Positions 48,561 through 64,000 of a DNA stretch of 64,000 nucleotides are shown here, one piece after another; position 1 is the stretch's first letter; every line of letters begins with the position of its first letter. The stretch spans positions 24,433,875-24,497,874 of the forward strand of contig NC_135557.1 in assembly GCF_964340395.1 (NCBI RefSeq), in the 5' to 3' direction. The notes under the pieces are model-generated. The model ran no database searches. It saw only the letters and a program-made list of their open reading frames with translations, and was not told the DNA's origin. A program made the translations under genes and the position numbers. This stretch comes from Glandiceps talaboti. Its lineage: Eukaryota > Hemichordata > Enteropneusta > Spengelidae.

Positions 48561-49532
48561 TGAGAGAGAGAGGGCAGGAGGGGTTAATTCAGTGCAAATG
48601 GTCATTCACTACTGGCTGAGTCCTGAGTACCAAAATGATAAGATTAGCAGACATCAGAATAGACTCTACTAAAGGCCATGGTTAGTGAGTGGACAATAAT
48701 CTTATCTTCTCTGATTTGATGAGAATATCACTCAACAAGAGGACACTCAAACAGAAACCATATGTGCGACTAGACTTCTTTACTTGTACTAGAGTAACAA
48801 ATGGAACAAGCTACTGGACAATGTAGTATCATCAACATCTGTAAATGCTTTTAAGAATGCTATTGACTCATATGATGCTACAGAACAGAGGGATGTTTAG
48901 AATCCAATAAAGGATTACTAGTCCCATGAACTGAACTGATGAAAGGTTAAAACCTTTTCCAGCAGTCTATCATAACTATTGCAAATGGAGTTAAGTACAA
49001 AGTACCATATATTATATATTCACATCTCTCCTTTGATATGATCGTAAATTGGTAAACTCATTGGCCAAATATCTGGACCAAAATTAATGTTGACAGTAAT
49101 ATGCAAATAGTGAATATCAGTTGAACTTGTGTAAGCTGACAGTCAGTGAAATTTGCTTCCCTGCCTGTCTTGCCATGGAGTTTTCCATGTCAAATCATAG
49201 TTGTGTTAGCATTGTAGTCAACAGTGTGGTAGAGTAAGCAGCTGAATGTTATGTTTTCTGTCTCGATGTTGGGATCGAACACACTTGAAAAATGTAATGA
49301 CAATTTCATATATTCACAATAAACAAATTGAGGGAAAGTATCAGACGGGAACCAAACTTATATAATTTATGACGAAAAGTTTAAGTTGATGGGTTTAGTG
49401 ACTGTGGTGTTATCTCACTACACCGGCCTACGTACGAGAATATACCATGTGGATACTTACGGTAATAGCGACTTCATCATCATGGAGAATGAGAGCACTG
49501 TATACGCAAGCCAGTTCAGAAACGGATGCCAT
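46078..49532 (-). CDS. RPLP1: 60S acidic ribosomal protein P1, 110 aa, complete
   Basis: Four coding exons, minus strand: 49461-49532, 48010-48184, 46566-46637, 46078-46091; GT-AG, phases 0, 1, 1; 333 nt with TAA. P1 pairs with P2 and binds P0 to form the ribosomal stalk that recruits and activates translational GTPases. The start [20 protein letters not shown], the central [18 protein letters not shown], an Ala/Gly hinge ([12 protein letters not shown]), and the conserved acidic tail ending [11 protein letters not shown] are diagnostic. The last exon encodes only the end of that tail (LFD plus part of a Gly codon). Human P1 is 114 aa; the difference is in the hinge. P1 rather than P2 is chosen from the N-terminus. 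Confidence 0.98.
46505..46546. repeat. T-run followed by G-run of about 18
   Basis: A poly-T/poly-G junction lies about 20 bases past the RPLP1 exon 3 donor. On the minus strand it is a C-run, not a G-quadruplex in the transcript. Confidence 0.9.
47447..47735. repeat. 23-bp minisatellite, about 12 copies
   Basis: Near-perfect repeat of 'tatatgttctattgttgttt' plus ttg, in RPLP1 intron 2. It creates overlapping false frames in all three plus frames. Confidence 0.95.
48258..48560. repeat. (GTAT)n and (GT)n microsatellites
   Basis: A long GTAT array (about 48258-48385), degenerate GT/GTAT to 48450, then a pure GT run at 48504-48559, all in RPLP1 intron 1. Confidence 0.96.
49130..49440. mobile_element. 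Possible degraded tRNA-derived SINE
   Basis: 'gtggtagagtaagcagctga' with 'gttgggatcgaacac' resembles box A and box B on plus. A minus-strand 'ggtgtagtgagataacacca' with 'ggttcccgtc' resembles a second unit. Both are weak matches in RPLP1 intron 1. Confidence 0.3.
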
Positions 49533-49589
49533 CTTGTTATAGGATGAAAGTTGAAATACTCAACAAATTTTTTGTGTTGTTTTAAAAGC

Positions 49590-49680
49590 TGGATGGCTTT
49601 ATACAAGGGTACACGTCGCCGGATTGGCCTTAGCTTGAAGACAAGAACGGTGCACCTTCTATTTTCAATATGGCGAAAGG
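49590..49680 (-). promoter_or_regulatory. RPLP1: RPLP1 promoter region
   Basis: On the minus strand the order is CCTTTCGCCATATTG (pyrimidine tract plus YY1-like motif, 49666-49680), CCAATCC (near 49623) and TATAAAG (near 49600), then the start codon at 49532. A start at the pyrimidine tract would fit ribosomal-protein genes but gives a long leader; a TATA-driven start near 49575 is the alternative. Confidence 0.4.
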
Positions 49681-50493
49681 ATGACTGCTAGTGGATCATT
49701 CCATTCTATAGGGGGAATCAGGATCTGCATGACGACCTTCTTAATTCCGATATCCCTCAGTCCGTAATTCACACAACGAGTAAAATAAGAAGGATGTTGT
49801 CGCATTTATCAAAATAATTGCAAATGTTTATGATAATATGTGAGAATTATTTTTATAATAATTACCAACATTATCTAGACACCCCTGAGAAGGACTTGTG
49901 GTTTTCTCCACGCTTTCACAACATTTTGAAACTTTAATATTTCGTTCGTATTGTGAAATCGTTAAATGTGTTTAATCAAATTACGTCAACATTTTAATCA
50001 TCTAGTTTTTAACTTCACCATTTGAAAAATCACCAGCCGGTTAAAAAAAATATATCTTGACCGCAAAGTCGTTGGGGATTCAACATGCAGTATAGTCTAT
50101 CAGCTAGCCCTTCTTCCGATAAAATACGACACAAAGCCGAACAACGCTATCGAGGATGGAACATCCGTGTTCGGGCAGGCCCTCACATGCGAACTTCGTT
50201 CGCAAAGCCCGAACGTCTAGCAGCAAGACTACATGCAGTAGTGTGTGTGCTCGATACAGAGCAGCTGCACGCACAAGCCACCATCATTGCTCCCTTTACA
50301 AATATAGTTTGATCCATGAAACCTCACAATGATGACTGCCCTCTATCAGGGATAGCCCACATAAACAAAATGGCCACAGTACCGTAAATATCGTATTTAT
50401 TTCCTGGTTCCAAAAATATCACTTATGCGGTCGTTTACGATCCCGATTACCATACTACTTTGGCGACAGTGAACTACAGAGCGTAGACTTAAG

Positions 50494-62773
<12,280 letters not shown>

Positions 62774-62798
62774 ATCATTGCACGCTATACTTGAAGGC

Positions 62799-62804
62799 AA
62801 TAAA
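62799..62804 (+). promoter_or_regulatory. Polyadenylation signal of the membrane-protein gene
   Basis: AATAAA 26 bases after the TGA stop codon; the 3' UTR would be very short. Confidence 0.6.
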
Positions 62805-62927
62805 AGCTAAATAATATAACTTAGTGTACAAATTATCAAAGTCATTTTACTGGATGAATTACTGGCTGGACTCCAAATTATGGATCATAACAATTTATCA
62901 AAGTTCATAATTCACCAAAAGCAATAT

Positions 62928-63205
62928 TAATAATAATGATAATGATAATAGTAATAACCATTGTTCAATTTGTTGTCATTACCACTGCCACCACCATCAC
63001 CACCACCATCATCATCACAACCACCATCACCACCATTACCACCATCACAATCACCATCACCACTATCATCATCATCATCACCATCCCACTACCATCACCA
63101 CCATTGTCATCATCACCATCACCACCATTGTCATCATCACCATTGTCATCATCACCATCACCACCATTGTTATCATCATTATCATCATTATCATGATTAT
63201 TATCA
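62928..63205. repeat. (ATA)n then (CAC/CAT)n trinucleotide tract
   Basis: Imperfect ATA, ACC and ATC triplet array. Open frames across it encode only Thr/Ile, His or Asp runs and are not genes. Confidence 0.93.
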
Positions 63206-64000
63206 GAAAAAAAGGCATCACAGCCTTCTTTAGCCTCACATTGAACATTTATTGATTTCAAAGAAAGATATGAAAGAAATTAAAATGAAAATATTATTTT
63301 TGATTGTATCACTGTTTAAACTATGTTATAAGATTGGCTGGACTTTCCCTTCAAGTTGCTTCCATAATTAACAATATAATGCTTGACCTTTAACCTTTGC
63401 TATGGTCACATGTCTAGACCTTGTTCCGTGTGTACTAGCCTTCAAGACATTACAATGTATGCAGTTAAGGACTGTTAGATACGTGTATTATTCTGCCCTT
63501 GTCTTCCTTCCCCATAGAGGAGTAGGGTGGTATGTATATGAGGGTACGCCCACCCAAACATATCTTATAGATTTATAAAGACTATGTGTGTCCTAAAACT
63601 ACTGTCAACTAGGAAGATCTTTTGAATTTGAATGACATACATGAATGACTTGAAGGCTTGCATGTTGTTTTTATGTTAAATACCAATAACAAGATATATA
63701 TCTGTGATAAATATGTTCCTAACTGTACTTTAGTAAACTGCTAGTTAGCTCATCAAATGTATTTCTTGGTAATTGTGCTCAAAGCTTAATTTGTATGTTG
63801 TGTGTTTACTGCATGCCAATGTACCACAAACCAGTTAGCCACTTTGCAGCTAGCATGAACCATCACACGAATACATCCTAGATTTGTGGAAATGTGTGGT
63901 GACATTTTTATTATGGATGTCAGCTGTTTGACAATACATGGTTCAGTCCAGAACATTGATGTCAAATAACTTAAGGAGTGTTTTATCTTTGGACACAAAA
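63206..64000. other. Intergenic sequence downstream of the membrane-protein gene
   Basis: AT-rich, no exon with coding character and no clear repeat seen. Confidence 0.5.

Noticed and set aside
62936-63261. Overlapping Thr/Ile, Ser/Pro/His and Asp/Met repeat frames
   Set aside because: Triplet microsatellite; composition reflects the repeat.

Overview
The window is nuclear DNA from an invertebrate animal, most likely a marine deuterostome or lophotrochozoan; the species cannot be fixed from sequence alone. Evidence: multi-exon genes with canonical GT-AG introns, AT-rich non-coding DNA, abundant microsatellites and minisatellites, small inverted-repeat DNA transposons and tRNA-derived SINEs, and protein families typical of such animals (an adhesion-GPCR-like receptor and a TRADD-N-like protein). 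All gene models were built by hand from splice sites and reading phase.

Layout, left to right. (1) 268-10039, minus: 5' part of an adhesion-GPCR-like gene: signal peptide, a giant 15-residue mucin-like repeat exon, a Cys module, a hormone-receptor-like (HRM) domain and the start of the GAIN domain. It runs off the left edge before the GPS and 7TM regions. (2) 14400-17054, plus: a 305-aa TPR protein whose stop codon sits inside a minisatellite. (3) 19772-22440, minus: a 379-aa protein with a TRADD-N-like domain and a long coiled coil. (4) 27516-41786, minus: complete ARCN1 (coatomer delta), 512 aa in ten exons. (5) 46078-49532, minus: complete RPLP1 (ribosomal stalk P1), 110 aa in four exons. 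(6) 50494-62773, plus: a 208-aa type I single-pass membrane protein of unrecognised family in four exons.

The genes do not form a pathway. ARCN1 and RPLP1 are housekeeping genes; the receptor-like, TPR and TRADD-N-like genes look like faster-evolving, possibly sensing or immune genes (inference).

The most unusual feature is in ARCN1. At six exon/intron junctions, in five of its nine introns, the last or first bases of the exon together with the splice site have been duplicated in tandem into the intron, from 2 to 19 copies. This fills introns with decoy splice sites. One such array is interrupted by a 1.1-kb inverted-repeat transposon with a readable empty site, and a second element with the same ends and the same 5-bp target duplication lies in another intron of the gene. 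Other points are a recent 1035-bp (23-unit) duplication within the mucin-like exon, a duplicated stem-loop between the TPR and TRADD-N genes, and a 2.5-kb 37-bp satellite upstream of ARCN1. No long reverse transcriptase, integrase, capsid or transposase reading frame was seen.
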